Assembly (NCBI GenBank): GCA_036652335.1
Contig: JAVVWB010000005.1
Coordinates: 1-64,000, forward strand
DNA length: 64,000 nt
Reading direction: 5' to 3'
Source of the DNA: JAVVWB01 sp036652335
Lineage (GTDB): Bacteria > Synergistota > Synergistia > Synergistales > Synergistaceae
In this document: positions 49,819 to 59,457 of the stretch, piece by piece
Layout: each line of letters starts with the position of its first letter
Position numbering within the stretch: position 1 is the stretch's first letter
Notes under the pieces: model-generated
What the model was told of the DNA's origin: nothing
The model's database searches: none
What the model saw: the letters and a program-made list of their open reading frames with translations, nothing else
Program-made: the position numbers and the translations under genes

Positions 49819-51753
49819 TTGAATAAAACTACGAGAAACATTGGAATGTACATCATATTAATTGTGCTTGTTGTCAGTTTGGTTAACGTGTTTTTAACCC
49901 CCAATACTAAAACGAATAAAGAAACAGGGGTATTAACATACAGTGAGTTACTATCTGAAGTAAAACTAGGCAATATAGCTAACGCTAAAATAAACAGAGA
50001 AATTGTGGAGGGGAAATTAAAAAATGGAAAAGAGTTTAAGACATATATCTTGGACTCAGGTAATCTTTTAAATAACTTTACTGATAATAATGTAAAAGTA
50101 GAAGTTGTTCCTCCTAAAAAGCAGTCGTGGCTTACGGCTATATTGACATCGTTACTACCAACTTTGTTGCTTATTGGTGTATGGATATTCTTCATGTACA
50201 ACATGCAAGGTGGCGGTAATAAAATGATGGGCTTTGCAAAAAGCAAAGCAAAAATGTTTTTAGACAACAGGCCTAAGGTAACATTTAAAGACGTTGCAGG
50301 TTGTGATGAAGCGAAAGAAGAACTTGAAGAAGTTGTCCAATTTCTTAAATCACCTGATAAGTTTACAAAACTAGGTGCTCGTGTTCCGAGAGGTGTCCTT
50401 TTGCTTGGTGCCCCTGGAACAGGTAAAACACTGCTATCTCGAGCTGTTGCAGGTGAAGCTGATGTCGCTTTCTTTAGTATAAGTGGGTCGGATTTTGTTG
50501 AAATGTTTGTTGGCGTTGGTGCCGCTAGAGTAAGAGATCTCTTTGAGCAGGCAAGGAAATACCAACCTTGTATTATCTTTATTGATGAAATAGATGCTGT
50601 TGGTCGACACCGTGGTGCTGGTCTTGGTGGTGGACATGATGAAAGAGAACAGACACTCAATCAGTTGCTGGTTGAAATGGATGGGTTTGAAAGTGGCACA
50701 GGAATAATTCTAATTGCAGCAACAAATAGACCTGACATACTTGATCCAGCTTTGCTTAGACCTGGAAGATTTGATAGACAAGTTGTTGTAGATAGGCCTG
50801 ATTTTACTGGTCGCAGAGACATACTTAAGGTACATATAAATGGTAAGAAAATTGCACAAAATGTTGATTTGGATGTAATAGCAAAAAGGACACCTGGGTT
50901 TGTTGGTGCTGATATTGCTAACCTTGTGAATGAAGCAGCTCTCCTTGCGGCTCGTAGAAGTAAAGACGAACTTGGAATGCCTGAATTTGAGGAAGCTATT
51001 GACAGAGTAATGGCTGGCCCTGAACGTAAAAGTAGGATAATTAGTGCTAAAGAGAGAGAAATTATTGCTTATCACGAAGTTGGTCATGCATTGGTAGCAA
51101 GTAAACTGGAGGACACTGATCCTGTTCACAAAATATCAATAATACCAAGAGGGCATATGGCTCTAGGTTATACACTTCAATTACCAGAAGAAGACAGGTT
51201 TCTTATTTCTAAAAATGAACTTTTAAATAAGATTTCAGTTTTGCTTGGTGGGCGTACAGCCGAGTTAATTAAGTTTGGTGATGTAACGACAGGTGCATCA
51301 AATGATCTTGAAAGAGCTACACAGACAGCACGACAGATGGTTACACAGTTTGGAATGAGTGATACTCTAGGGCTTGTAACACTTGGGAAAAAACAGCATG
51401 AAGTATTTCTTGGTCATGACATTGTAGATGATAAAAACTATAGTGATAATATTGCGTATGAAATTGACAAGGAAATTAGAAGCATTGTAGATATGTCCTT
51501 TGATAAAGCAAAAGAAATTTTAACAGAAAATATCGAAAAAATGGAAGAAATTACACAATTACTTCTTCAAAGAGAAGTATTGGAGGGAGAAGAGTTGGAT
51601 GAATTGCTTGGTTATCCCAAAAAGGTAAAAGTGGATACGGTGGCTGACATTCAAGTACCAATAGAAGAAAAAGAAAAACTTGCTTCTCTAAGTGATGAGC
51701 AAAAAATAGAAAACAATGAACAGAATGCAAATACCGGGGTAAACGAGAACTAA
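49819..51753 (+). CDS. ftsH: ATP-dependent zinc metalloprotease FtsH
   Basis: FtsH degrades damaged and regulatory membrane and cytoplasmic proteins. The 644-residue protein has two membrane segments (about 11-27 and 107-130), an AAA+ domain with Walker A GAPGTGKT at 197-204, FIDEIDAVGRHRGAG (Walker B) and RPGRFDRQ (second region of homology), and the zinc site H419EVGH423 of the protease domain. The start is a TTG at 49819 following GAGAGGTG. The acidic tail after about residue 600 is typical. Confidence 0.97.
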   Translation: MNKTTRNIGMYIILIVLVVSLVNVFLTPNTKTNKETGVLTYSELLSEVKLGNIANAKINREIVEGKLKNGKEFKTYILDSGNLLNNFTDNNVKVEVVPPKKQSWLTAILTSLLPTLLLIGVWIFFMYNMQGGGNKMMGFAKSKAKMFLDNRPKVTFKDVAGCDEAKEELEEVVQFLKSPDKFTKLGARVPRGVLLLGAPGTGKTLLSRAVAGEADVAFFSISGSDFVEMFVGVGAARVRDLFEQARKYQPCIIFIDEIDAVGRHRGAGLGGGHDEREQTLNQLLVEMDGFESGTGIILIAATNRPDILDPALLRPGRFDRQVVVDRPDFTGRRDILKVHINGKKIAQNVDLDVIAKRTPGFVGADIANLVNEAALLAARRSKDELGMPEFEEAIDRVMAGPERKSRIISAKEREIIAYHEVGHALVASKLEDTDPVHKISIIPRGHMALGYTLQLPEEDRFLISKNELLNKISVLLGGRTAELIKFGDVTTGASNDLERATQTARQMVTQFGMSDTLGLVTLGKKQHEVFLGHDIVDDKNYSDNIAYEIDKEIRSIVDMSFDKAKEILTENIEKMEEITQLLLQREVLEGEELDELLGYPKKVKVDTVADIQVPIEEKEKLASLSDEQKIENNEQNANTGVNEN

Positions 51754-51803
51754 TTACACAATTAAAAATAATTTTATATAAGAATAACTTTGATGTACAA
51801 TAC

Positions 51804-51842
51804 AAGGGCGTATGAGTAATCTCATGTGCCCTTATATTTTTA
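51804..51842 (+). terminator. probable terminator after ftsH
   Basis: AAGGGC..TATGAG and CTCATG..GCCCTT form an interrupted stem with loop TAAT, followed by ATATTTTTAT. It lies 50 bases after the ftsH stop and 25 bases before uvrB, so it may end the ftsH transcript or attenuate uvrB. Confidence 0.7.
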
Positions 51843-51866
51843 TTCATAGAATAACGGAGATAAAAA

Positions 51867-53906
51867 ATGGAAGATAAGTTCAAACTGGTATCTCCATGGG
51901 CGATGTCGGGAGATCAGCCACAGGCTGTAGAGAAACTAGTAAAAGGTTTTGAAAATAATTATTCAAAACAGACCCTGCTAGGTGTAACTGGTAGTGGTAA
52001 GACATTTACGATGGCCAATGTAATAGAAAGACTACAAAGACCTACGTTAGTAATGGCACATAATAAAACTTTGGCTGCTCAGTTATATAGCGAATTCAAG
52101 GAGTTTTTCCCAAATAATTCTGTAAACTATTTTGTGAGTTACTATGACTATTACCAGCCTGAGGCATATTTACCAGCTCAGGATATATATATAGAGAAAG
52201 ATGCTTCAATAAACGAAAGGATAGAAAAACTCCGTCTTGCTACAACAAAATCTCTGCTTGAACGTAGGGATGTAATTGTTGTTGCAAGTGTATCCTGTAT
52301 TTATGGACTTGGAAAAAGAAAGAACTATGAAGATGCAATTTTCAGATTTTCTGTTGGAGAAATCTGGAATAGAAGAGAATTTATACTTAGATTGGTTGCA
52401 AACTATTATGAGAGAAATGATATATCTTTACAACCGGGATATTTTCGTTCTCGTGGTGAATCTATAGAAATTTACCCTGCTTATAGTGATACGGCAATAA
52501 GAGTCCTTTTTTATGATGATGAAATTGAGAAAATTGACGAGATTGATCCAATAAGTGGTAATAGGATATTAAGTAAGGAAAATGTGGGGGTATTCCCAGC
52601 CCAGCACTATGTAACAACAAAAGATGCTATATTAAAGGCTTCTTCTCAAATTATAGAAGAAATGGAACGATGTGTTCTTAATCTTGAGTCACAAGGTAAA
52701 ATAGTTGAAGCACAGAGACTTAAAATGAGAACAAAATATGATATGGAAATGTTACTTGAAGTTGGGTATTGCTCTGGAATAGAAAATTATTCAAGATTTT
52801 TGGATGGCAGAGAACCAGGTGATGCTCCTGGTACATTGATGGATTTCTTTCCAGAAGATTTCTTGTTATTTGTAGATGAATCTCATATGACATTGCCACA
52901 GATTAGAGGAATGTACAATGGTGATAGGGCAAGGAAAGAAGTACTAGTTGAACATGGGTTCCGCTTGCCTTCCTCATTTGATAACAGACCACTGAGATGG
53001 GATGAGTATGAACCATATTTGAAACAGGCACTTTTTATCTCCGCTACCCCAGGTGATTATGAATCCAGTCACTCAGAACAAATTGTGGAACAGTTAATAC
53101 GCCCCACAGGTTTGCCAGACCCAATCTTAGAAGTTCATGAAGCACAAACTCAAGTTGATGATTTGATTTCAGAAATAAGGCCTATAGTTGAGCGTGGCGA
53201 GCGAGTTTTAGTTGCAACTCTTACAAAGAGGTCTGCGGAGGATCTTGCTGAGTACCTTGCTGAACTTGGAATTAAGGTTAGGTATATACATTCTGAACTA
53301 GATACATTTGAACGTGCTGAATTATTAAGAGATTTGAGACTTGGAGTTTTTTCTGTGTTAGTAGGTGTAAATCTTTTAAGAGAAGGAATAGACCTACCTG
53401 AAGTTTCTCTTGTTGCAATTTTAGATGCAGATAAAGAAGGTTATTTGAGGGCATATCGTTCACTAATACAAATGATTGGACGTGCTGCTAGAAATGAAGC
53501 AGGTCGAGTAATTCTTTACGCTGACAGGATAACGGGAAGTATGGAAATTGCAATTAAAGAAACTGAAAGAAGAAGAGAAGTTCAAATAGAATACAATAAG
53601 ATAAATGGTATTATCCCACAAACTATACACAAGAGCATAAAAAACCTCTTACCGAAAGAGTTAATACAAGAAGATGAATATAGTCGCGTAGCGAGTGCCT
53701 CAAAAGAGAGAACAGTCCAAAACATAAAGGAACTTGAAAAAGAGATGTGGAATGCTGTAGAAAAATTGGATTTTGAAAAAGCGGCAGAGCTAAGGGATTT
53801 AATGAGAACTATGAAAGGTGATAAAGAGGTTGGAACATACAATAAAAATCACAGGAGCAAGGCAACACAATTTAAAAAACATAAATATAGAGATACCCAA
53901 AAATAA
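51867..53906 (+). CDS. uvrB: excinuclease ABC subunit B
   Basis: UvrB is the damage-verification helicase-like subunit of nucleotide-excision repair. The 679-residue protein has Walker A GVTGSGKTFTMA near residue 38, the beta-hairpin YYDYYQPEAYLPAQDIYIEKD, VDESHMTLPQIRGMYNGD, LREGIDLPEVSLVAILDADKEG and QMIGRAARN, and a C-terminal UVR motif (LEKEMWNAVEKLDFEKAAELRDLM) for UvrC/UvrA contact. A basic tail of about 25 residues follows, encoded in the stretch shared with uvrA. Confidence 0.97.
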   Translation: MEDKFKLVSPWAMSGDQPQAVEKLVKGFENNYSKQTLLGVTGSGKTFTMANVIERLQRPTLVMAHNKTLAAQLYSEFKEFFPNNSVNYFVSYYDYYQPEAYLPAQDIYIEKDASINERIEKLRLATTKSLLERRDVIVVASVSCIYGLGKRKNYEDAIFRFSVGEIWNRREFILRLVANYYERNDISLQPGYFRSRGESIEIYPAYSDTAIRVLFYDDEIEKIDEIDPISGNRILSKENVGVFPAQHYVTTKDAILKASSQIIEEMERCVLNLESQGKIVEAQRLKMRTKYDMEMLLEVGYCSGIENYSRFLDGREPGDAPGTLMDFFPEDFLLFVDESHMTLPQIRGMYNGDRARKEVLVEHGFRLPSSFDNRPLRWDEYEPYLKQALFISATPGDYESSHSEQIVEQLIRPTGLPDPILEVHEAQTQVDDLISEIRPIVERGERVLVATLTKRSAEDLAEYLAELGIKVRYIHSELDTFERAELLRDLRLGVFSVLVGVNLLREGIDLPEVSLVAILDADKEGYLRAYRSLIQMIGRAARNEAGRVILYADRITGSMEIAIKETERRREVQIEYNKINGIIPQTIHKSIKNLLPKELIQEDEYSRVASASKERTVQNIKELEKEMWNAVEKLDFEKAAELRDLMRTMKGDKEVGTYNKNHRSKATQFKKHKYRDTQK

Positions 53907-56673
53907 ATTAGTCGTTATAACTGGACCTTCTGGTTCAGGAAAGTCCTCATTAGCGTTTGACACAATCTACGCAGAAGGACAGAGAAGATATGTGGAATCT
54001 CTATCTTCCTACGCAAGACAATTTTTAGGTATGTCTGATAAACCGGATGTCGATGACATTACGGGGCTTTCACCAGCCATATCTATAGAGCAAAAAGGAG
54101 TTAGTCATAATCCTCGCTCAACTGTGGGAACCGTAACAGAGATATACGACTATTTACGTCTTATATTTGGTAGAGCGGGAATACCTCATTGTCCTAAGTG
54201 CGGTAGAGAAGTACATAGATATAGTGTTGATGAAATTGTTGATAGAATATACAGAGACTATGATGGTAAACCAATAGAGATTTATTCACCTATTATAAAA
54301 GGTAAAAAGGGCGAGAATAAAAATTTGTTGATAAAATTACAACAGCAGGGGTACTTACGTGTAAGAGTAGATGGTACAGTATATTTTCTTGAAGAAGAAA
54401 TCCCTTTAGATAAAAAGAAGAAACATACAATAGAGTGTTTAATTGATAGATTAAGAGTAAAAGAAGAAAATAAATCAAGATTATCAGAAGCTATTGAAAT
54501 GGCACTAAAACTTTCCAATGGTTTTATACTACTTACCTCAGAAGGGGAGAAACCTCTTGAATTAACAGAAAAATACATATGTCCTGAATGTGAAATAAGT
54601 TTACCTGATATCGAACCTAGATTATTTTCATTTAACAACCCATATGGCGCCTGCCCTGATTGTTCTGGGCTTGGAGTTCATTCACATTTTGCTTTTGAAA
54701 TGATAGTAGACCCAGAGTTATCTATAAGAGAAGGTGCTTTTATTCCTTGGAAAACCATGAAATATATGCTACAAAAAGTAGAAGAACTTGCGAGTTTACA
54801 TGATGGTTGGGACTTAGATAAACCATTTAAGGATCTATCTGAAGAAATTCAAAAAACGTTGCTCTATGGAACCGATGAAATCATACCTATGACTTTTAAG
54901 GACAGTAGCGGTGAGTGGGGATATAATGGCAGATATAATGGCCTTATCCCATGGTTAGAAAAAAAACTTGCAGAAACTGACTCAGAAAACTACAGAGAAG
55001 AGTTGCTTTCATATCAAGTTGATGATGTTTGTAAAACGTGTAATGGAGCAAGACTAAAAAAAGAAGCATTATCAGTTACATTTGGTGGATATAACATAGC
55101 TGATTTTACAGAAATGCCTATAGAAGATTTGATAAATGTTTTGGATAGAATCGACATTAAAGAAAAAGAACATAAAATCGTGCAACAAGCAATTTTTGAA
55201 CTGAAGAAGAGACTTGTATTTCTTAATAACGTAGGAACTGGATATTTAAGTTTGTCACGAAGAGCAGATACTCTAAGTGGCGGTGAAAGCCAAAGAATTA
55301 GGCTGGCAACACAGATAGGTTCGCAACTTACAGGTGTACTTTATGTCCTGGACGAACCAACAATAGGACTTCATCCTAGAGATACAAACAAACTTCTAAA
55401 TGCCATAAAAACCATTAGAGACATAGGGAACACTGTTGTAGTTGTTGAACATGACAAAGATACAATGGAAGCAGCTGACTATATTCTTGAGCTTGGCCCT
55501 GTTGCAGGAGAAAAGGGCGGGAATGTAACGGCGACTGGAAGTTATGATGAAATAATATCTTCTGACTGTTCAACAGCTCTTTATCTTAGAGGTGAATCAA
55601 ACGGTGTATATAGACCGACACTAACTAGACGTAAACAGAGTGGAAAAATTTCTGTAAAGGGTTGTACTGCTAATAACTTAAAGAAACTAAGCATCGATGT
55701 ACCTTTAGGAGTCTTAGGCGTTTTAACAGGTGTATCAGGTTCTGGGAAAAGCACATTTCTATATGAGGTACTTTACAAGGGATTAAAAGGTAAGTTTGAT
55801 AAGGAATTTAGACAAATTTCTGGAAAATATGAATCAATTTCAGGATATGAATCACTTAGGAATATTGTATTAGTGGATCAGAGTCCTATAGGAAGAACTC
55901 CTCGTTCAAACCCTTCTACCTATACAGGGCTTTTTTCGATTATTAGAGAATTTTATGCGCAGCTACAAGAATCTAAAATCAGGGGATATCAACCAGGGCG
56001 TTTTAGCTTTAACGTAAAGGGTGGTAGGTGTGAAGCATGTAATGGAGATGGGGTTATTAAAGTTTCAATGCTTTTTCTTCCGGATGTCTATGTAAAATGT
56101 GATGTCTGTAAGGGGACTAGATACAACAGAGAGACACTTGAAGTGAAATATAAGGGCTTGTCTATAGCTGATGTTTTGAACCTTACTGTTGATGAAGCAT
56201 TAAAACATTTTAGTGAAATACCTAGAATAGTGAACAAACTTAATGTAATAAAAGAAGCTGGACTTGCATATATAAAGCTTGGGCAACCTGCGCCAACACT
56301 GAGTGGTGGAGAAGCTCAGAGGGTAAAACTCGCAACAGAACTGGGTAAAAAATTTAGAGGAAATACACTCTATTTGCTTGATGAACCTACAACTGGGCTT
56401 CACTACACCGACGTTAAAAAACTATTGATACTTTTACATAAACTAGTAGATCAAGGTAGCTCGGTTCTACTTATTGAACACAACTTAGATGTTCTAGCCT
56501 CGTCTGACTATATAATTGATTTAGGGCCGGAGGGTGGTAAAAAGGGCGGAAAACTTGTGGCGAGTGGAACGCCAGAAGAGCTAGTAAAAAAGAAAACATA
56601 TACGGCTAAATACTTAAATGAATTTATGACCCAAATGAAAAGAGGAGCAAAAAATGGACGAAGTACAGAATGA
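53818..56673 (+). CDS. uvrA: excinuclease ABC subunit A
   Basis: UvrA is the damage-sensing ABC-type ATPase. It has two Walker A loops, ITGPSGSGKSSLAF near 35 and LTGVSGSGKSTFLYE near 640, two signature loops (LSGGESQRIRLA, LSGGEAQRVKLA), and zinc-binding cysteine pairs (CPKCGREV, CPECEISL..CPDCSG, CEACNGDG..CDVCKG). The start is uncertain: GTG 53818 gives an 89-base overlap with uvrB; TTG 53830, 7 bases after AGGTGAT, is also good and gives MEHTIKITGARQHNL. No later start is possible without losing the first Walker loop. Length 951 residues. Confidence 0.96.
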   Translation: MIKRLEHTIKITGARQHNLKNINIEIPKNKLVVITGPSGSGKSSLAFDTIYAEGQRRYVESLSSYARQFLGMSDKPDVDDITGLSPAISIEQKGVSHNPRSTVGTVTEIYDYLRLIFGRAGIPHCPKCGREVHRYSVDEIVDRIYRDYDGKPIEIYSPIIKGKKGENKNLLIKLQQQGYLRVRVDGTVYFLEEEIPLDKKKKHTIECLIDRLRVKEENKSRLSEAIEMALKLSNGFILLTSEGEKPLELTEKYICPECEISLPDIEPRLFSFNNPYGACPDCSGLGVHSHFAFEMIVDPELSIREGAFIPWKTMKYMLQKVEELASLHDGWDLDKPFKDLSEEIQKTLLYGTDEIIPMTFKDSSGEWGYNGRYNGLIPWLEKKLAETDSENYREELLSYQVDDVCKTCNGARLKKEALSVTFGGYNIADFTEMPIEDLINVLDRIDIKEKEHKIVQQAIFELKKRLVFLNNVGTGYLSLSRRADTLSGGESQRIRLATQIGSQLTGVLYVLDEPTIGLHPRDTNKLLNAIKTIRDIGNTVVVVEHDKDTMEAADYILELGPVAGEKGGNVTATGSYDEIISSDCSTALYLRGESNGVYRPTLTRRKQSGKISVKGCTANNLKKLSIDVPLGVLGVLTGVSGSGKSTFLYEVLYKGLKGKFDKEFRQISGKYESISGYESLRNIVLVDQSPIGRTPRSNPSTYTGLFSIIREFYAQLQESKIRGYQPGRFSFNVKGGRCEACNGDGVIKVSMLFLPDVYVKCDVCKGTRYNRETLEVKYKGLSIADVLNLTVDEALKHFSEIPRIVNKLNVIKEAGLAYIKLGQPAPTLSGGEAQRVKLATELGKKFRGNTLYLLDEPTTGLHYTDVKKLLILLHKLVDQGSSVLLIEHNLDVLASSDYIIDLGPEGGKKGGKLVASGTPEELVKKKTYTAKYLNEFMTQMKRGAKNGRSTE

Positions 56674-57421
56674 ACAAAATGAAGATATCTGTTGGGGGAG
56701 AAACCCTGTTTTTTCGATGTTGGAGGGTGCCCCAGACAAATGTTCAAAAGTATTGGTAAGTAAAGGGGTACAGCCTCATATAAAGACAAAATTACAAGAA
56801 CTTTGTAAAAGCGCTAATGTTGTTCTTCAGTCTGTTGATCAGATTACCTTAGATAGAGTGACAAATAAAGAAAATCATCAAGGTGTTGTTGCATACATTT
56901 CTCCTGTAAAACTATATGAGATTTATGAGTTATTGGAAATTTTACCAAAAGCACCTGAACCTGTGATGCTTGTTTTATGTGACCATATACAGGATCCTCA
57001 CAATCTAGGTGCAGTTATAAGAACAGCAGAGATAGCTGGTGCATCTGCTGTCATCATCCCTAAGCGTGGTGGATGTCTCCCTACTGGTACAGTAGTCAAG
57101 ACGAGTGCAGGCGCTGCTTTGAGGTTACCAATAGCAAAAATGGGCAACGTCTCTCAAACTATAAACGTTTTACAAGAAAAAGGTTATTGGACTGTAGGAC
57201 TTTCTATGGAGGGGCACGATTCACTTTTTAAGGAAGATATCCCATTGAGAACAGCATTTGTTATTGGTGCTGAGGGAGAAGGATTGGGTAATGTCGTGAG
57301 TAAATCTTGTGATGAACTTCGCTACATACCAATGAAAGGTGAAACTGGCTCCCTAAATGCTTCTGTTGCTGCATCCTTAGCGATGTTTGAATGGACTAGA
57401 TCTATAAATAAATGTAAATAA
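56654..57421 (+). CDS. rlmB: SpoU-family 23S rRNA 2'-O-methyltransferase, RlmB-like
   Basis: The family member RlmB methylates the ribose of G2251 in 23S rRNA. The 255-residue protein has a substrate-binding N-terminal domain (CWGRNPVFSMLEG, ENHQGVVAYISP) and the SPOUT knot motifs: DHIQDPHNLGAVIRTAEIAGASAVI (motif 1), VIGAEGEGLGNVV (motif 2) and IPMKGETGSLNASVAASLAMFEW (motif 3). It overlaps uvrA by 20 bases. The target is inferred from similarity and could instead be a tRNA. Confidence 0.92.
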   Translation: MDEVQNEQNEDICWGRNPVFSMLEGAPDKCSKVLVSKGVQPHIKTKLQELCKSANVVLQSVDQITLDRVTNKENHQGVVAYISPVKLYEIYELLEILPKAPEPVMLVLCDHIQDPHNLGAVIRTAEIAGASAVIIPKRGGCLPTGTVVKTSAGAALRLPIAKMGNVSQTINVLQEKGYWTVGLSMEGHDSLFKEDIPLRTAFVIGAEGEGLGNVVSKSCDELRYIPMKGETGSLNASVAASLAMFEWTRSINKCK

Positions 57422-57424
57422 AAT

Positions 57425-57453
57425 TTGACCATAGTTAGAATAAGTGTTACAAT
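57425..57453 (+). promoter_or_regulatory. promoter of the rimP-nusA-infB operon
   Basis: TTGACC at 57425-57430, 17-base spacer, TACAAT at 57448-57453. The expected start near 57460 leaves a leader of about 65 bases before rimP, containing the hairpin at 57481. Confidence 0.82.
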
Positions 57454-57480
57454 CTTTTTACAATACAGAAAGACTTCTGG

Positions 57481-57514
57481 AAGAGTGGGGAATTCCCCAC
57501 TCTTCTTCTATTAC
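57481..57514 (+). terminator. leader hairpin: terminator or attenuator before rimP
   Basis: A perfect 24-base palindrome at 57481-57504 (half-site AAGAGTGGGGAA) is followed by a mixed pyrimidine tract (CTTCTAT). It lies downstream of the promoter at 57425 and 60 bases after the rlmB stop. It may end the uvrA-rlmB transcript or act as an attenuator in the rimP leader; the T-run is poor, so strong termination is doubtful. Confidence 0.65.
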
Positions 57515-57525
57515 GGGGTGAAAAT

Positions 57526-58029
57526 ATGAAAAATGAAATGCTAGACAATGTTTTTTTAGAAATAAAAAATATTGTAAATAGTTTAGGATTTACTTGTCTT
57601 GGAGTTTTTTTAGCAAAAGAGGATGGTACTTTTGTTGTAAGAATATATCTTGATATTGAGGGGCATGTTGATCTCTCTGACTGTGAAACAGTATCTCGTA
57701 GTGTAGCTGAGTATCTAGATACTGTAGATAAAGAACTTCCTGAACATTATCTTTTGGAAGTAACATCGCCTGGACTTGAGAGGCCGCTCTTTTCTGCAGA
57801 AGATTTTGACACATATAGTGGTAAAAATGCAGAAATATTAACAAAGAAAAACAAGAAATATAATGCAATTTTAAATGGTTTTAATGAAGATAATTCTGTG
57901 AACATAATTGTTTCTGGAGAAAAAATAAAAATACTATTTGATGATATAAAAAATGCACATTTAATATATACAAAAGAAACCGGTCAGAAAAAAACTTTTA
58001 AAAAAATTCTTAAGAAAAAGAAAAATTAA
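57526..58029 (+). CDS. rimP: ribosome maturation factor RimP
   Basis: RimP helps to assemble the 30S subunit. The 167-residue protein has VRIYLDIEGHVDLSDCETVSRSVAEYLD near residue 45 and YLLEVTSPGLERPLFSAEDF near 85, the two family signatures, and a basic lysine-rich C terminus. It is the usual first gene before nusA. ACGGGGTG precedes the ATG. Confidence 0.95.
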   Translation: MKNEMLDNVFLEIKNIVNSLGFTCLGVFLAKEDGTFVVRIYLDIEGHVDLSDCETVSRSVAEYLDTVDKELPEHYLLEVTSPGLERPLFSAEDFDTYSGKNAEILTKKNKKYNAILNGFNEDNSVNIIVSGEKIKILFDDIKNAHLIYTKETGQKKTFKKILKKKKN

Positions 58030-58048
58030 ATTGGGGGGAGTATAGAAA

Positions 58049-59149
58049 ATGCAACTTGGAAAAGATTTGAAAAAAGTTCTTTTGCAAATAGAAGAACAAA
58101 AAGGGATTTCAGAAGAAATAATTGTATCAAGCTTGGAAGCAGCAATGATTTCTGCCTATAAGAAATTTAAAGATGGCAATCACACGATGGAAGTCTATAT
58201 AAATATTGAAACAGGAGAATTCAATTTGTGTGAAGTAAGAACTGTTGTAGATGAAATATTAAATCCTGATACAGAGATAACACTAGAAGAAACACAAAGA
58301 AGAGGATACAAAGATTTAGTTATAGGTGATGTAATAAGGAAAGAAGTATTTCCTGTCGATTTTGGACGTATTGCTGCACAGACAGCTAGACAAGTGATTA
58401 TCCAAAGACTAAAAGATGCCGAACGTCAAATTGTATTTGAACAATTTTCTGACAAAATTGGTGCTGTGGTAAATGGTACTGTTTTCAAAACAGAGGGAGA
58501 TCAAATACTCGTAAGACTTAATGAAAAAACAGAAGCTGTTATGCCAAAAGAAGAAAGAATTGTTGGAGAAAAATACAATTTAGGTGATCAGAAAAAGTTC
58601 TATCTTCTTGATGTTAGACAAACAACAAGAGGTCCTAGAATTATTGTTTCTAGAACTCATCCAGGTCTTTTGAAAAAATTACTCGAAATTGAAGTACCAG
58701 AAATAAAAGATGGTATTGTAGAGATTAAGAACATCGTTAGAGAAGCAGGCACAAGAGCAAAAATTGCTGTTTCTACACTTGATGTTAATGTAGAACCGCT
58801 AGGTGCATGTGTAGGTAAACAAGGTTCACGAATTAGATCAATAAGTAGCGAATTAAATGGGGAGAGAATTGATATAATTGTATGGAATACAGACATTCTT
58901 TCTTACATTCGTAATGCTTTATCACCAGCCAAAATACTTAGAATTGAACCGCTTTTAGATCAAGATAGATCTGTTGTTGTATATGTTCACTCTGATCAGT
59001 TATCTCTTGCAATAGGTAAGGCTGGCCAAAATGTACGCCTTGCAGCGAGACTTACTGGCTGGAAAATTGACATAAAAGTAAAAGAAGAAGAAAAGCTCCC
59101 AACTATAAAAGACTTATTTGTTGAAATGCCAGAAGAGGAAAATGCTTAA
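58049..59149 (+). CDS. nusA: transcription termination/antitermination factor NusA
   Basis: NusA binds RNA polymerase and nascent RNA to modulate pausing and termination. The 366-residue protein has the N-terminal polymerase-binding domain, an S1 domain at about 130-200 (GAVVNGTVFKTEGDQILVRL), and two KH domains (VGKQGSRIRSISSELNGERIDIIVW and LAIGKAGQNVRLAARLTGWKIDIK). It lacks the acidic repeats of E. coli NusA, as is usual outside the proteobacteria. Its stop shares one base with rnpM. Confidence 0.97.
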   Translation: MQLGKDLKKVLLQIEEQKGISEEIIVSSLEAAMISAYKKFKDGNHTMEVYINIETGEFNLCEVRTVVDEILNPDTEITLEETQRRGYKDLVIGDVIRKEVFPVDFGRIAAQTARQVIIQRLKDAERQIVFEQFSDKIGAVVNGTVFKTEGDQILVRLNEKTEAVMPKEERIVGEKYNLGDQKKFYLLDVRQTTRGPRIIVSRTHPGLLKKLLEIEVPEIKDGIVEIKNIVREAGTRAKIAVSTLDVNVEPLGACVGKQGSRIRSISSELNGERIDIIVWNTDILSYIRNALSPAKILRIEPLLDQDRSVVVYVHSDQLSLAIGKAGQNVRLAARLTGWKIDIKVKEEEKLPTIKDLFVEMPEEENA

Positions 59150-59457
59150 TGACAGAAATGTCACCTACTTTCCCGCAAAAGAACAGAAAGCCTAGGACTT
59201 GCGTAGGTTGCGGAGAAGAATCTCCTAAAAAAGCTTTACTTAGAATAGTAAGAAATGACGACGGGACACTTTCTTATGATCCATCAGGAAGGGCTCAAGG
59301 CAGAGGTGCATATCTTTGTTCTGACATCACATGTATAAATAATGCAAAGAAGAAAAAAGCCCTGCAAAGGTCATTAAAGGTTCAATCTGAAGGCGATATA
59401 TATGAGAAATTAATTCTAGCTCTTGAAAAAGTTAATAATGATGAATCTATCAAATAA
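59149..59457 (+). CDS. rnpM: YlxR-family protein RnpM (RNase P modulator)
   Basis: A 102-residue protein with the YlxR signature: RKPRTCVGCGEESPKKALLRIV, YDPSGRAQGRGAYLCSD, and the C terminus LQRSLKVQ. The family binds RNA, and in Bacillus has been reported to interact with RNase P. The CxxC (CVGC) suits a metal or structural site. It lies between nusA and the L7Ae-like gene as in many bacteria. Confidence 0.93.
   Translation: MTEMSPTFPQKNRKPRTCVGCGEESPKKALLRIVRNDDGTLSYDPSGRAQGRGAYLCSDITCINNAKKKKALQRSLKVQSEGDIYEKLILALEKVNNDESIK

Noticed and set aside
49797..50660. 287-codon minus-strand frame opposite ftsH
   Set aside because: Antisense of a strongly conserved AAA+ domain; low-complexity serine/proline-rich start, no ribosome-binding site.
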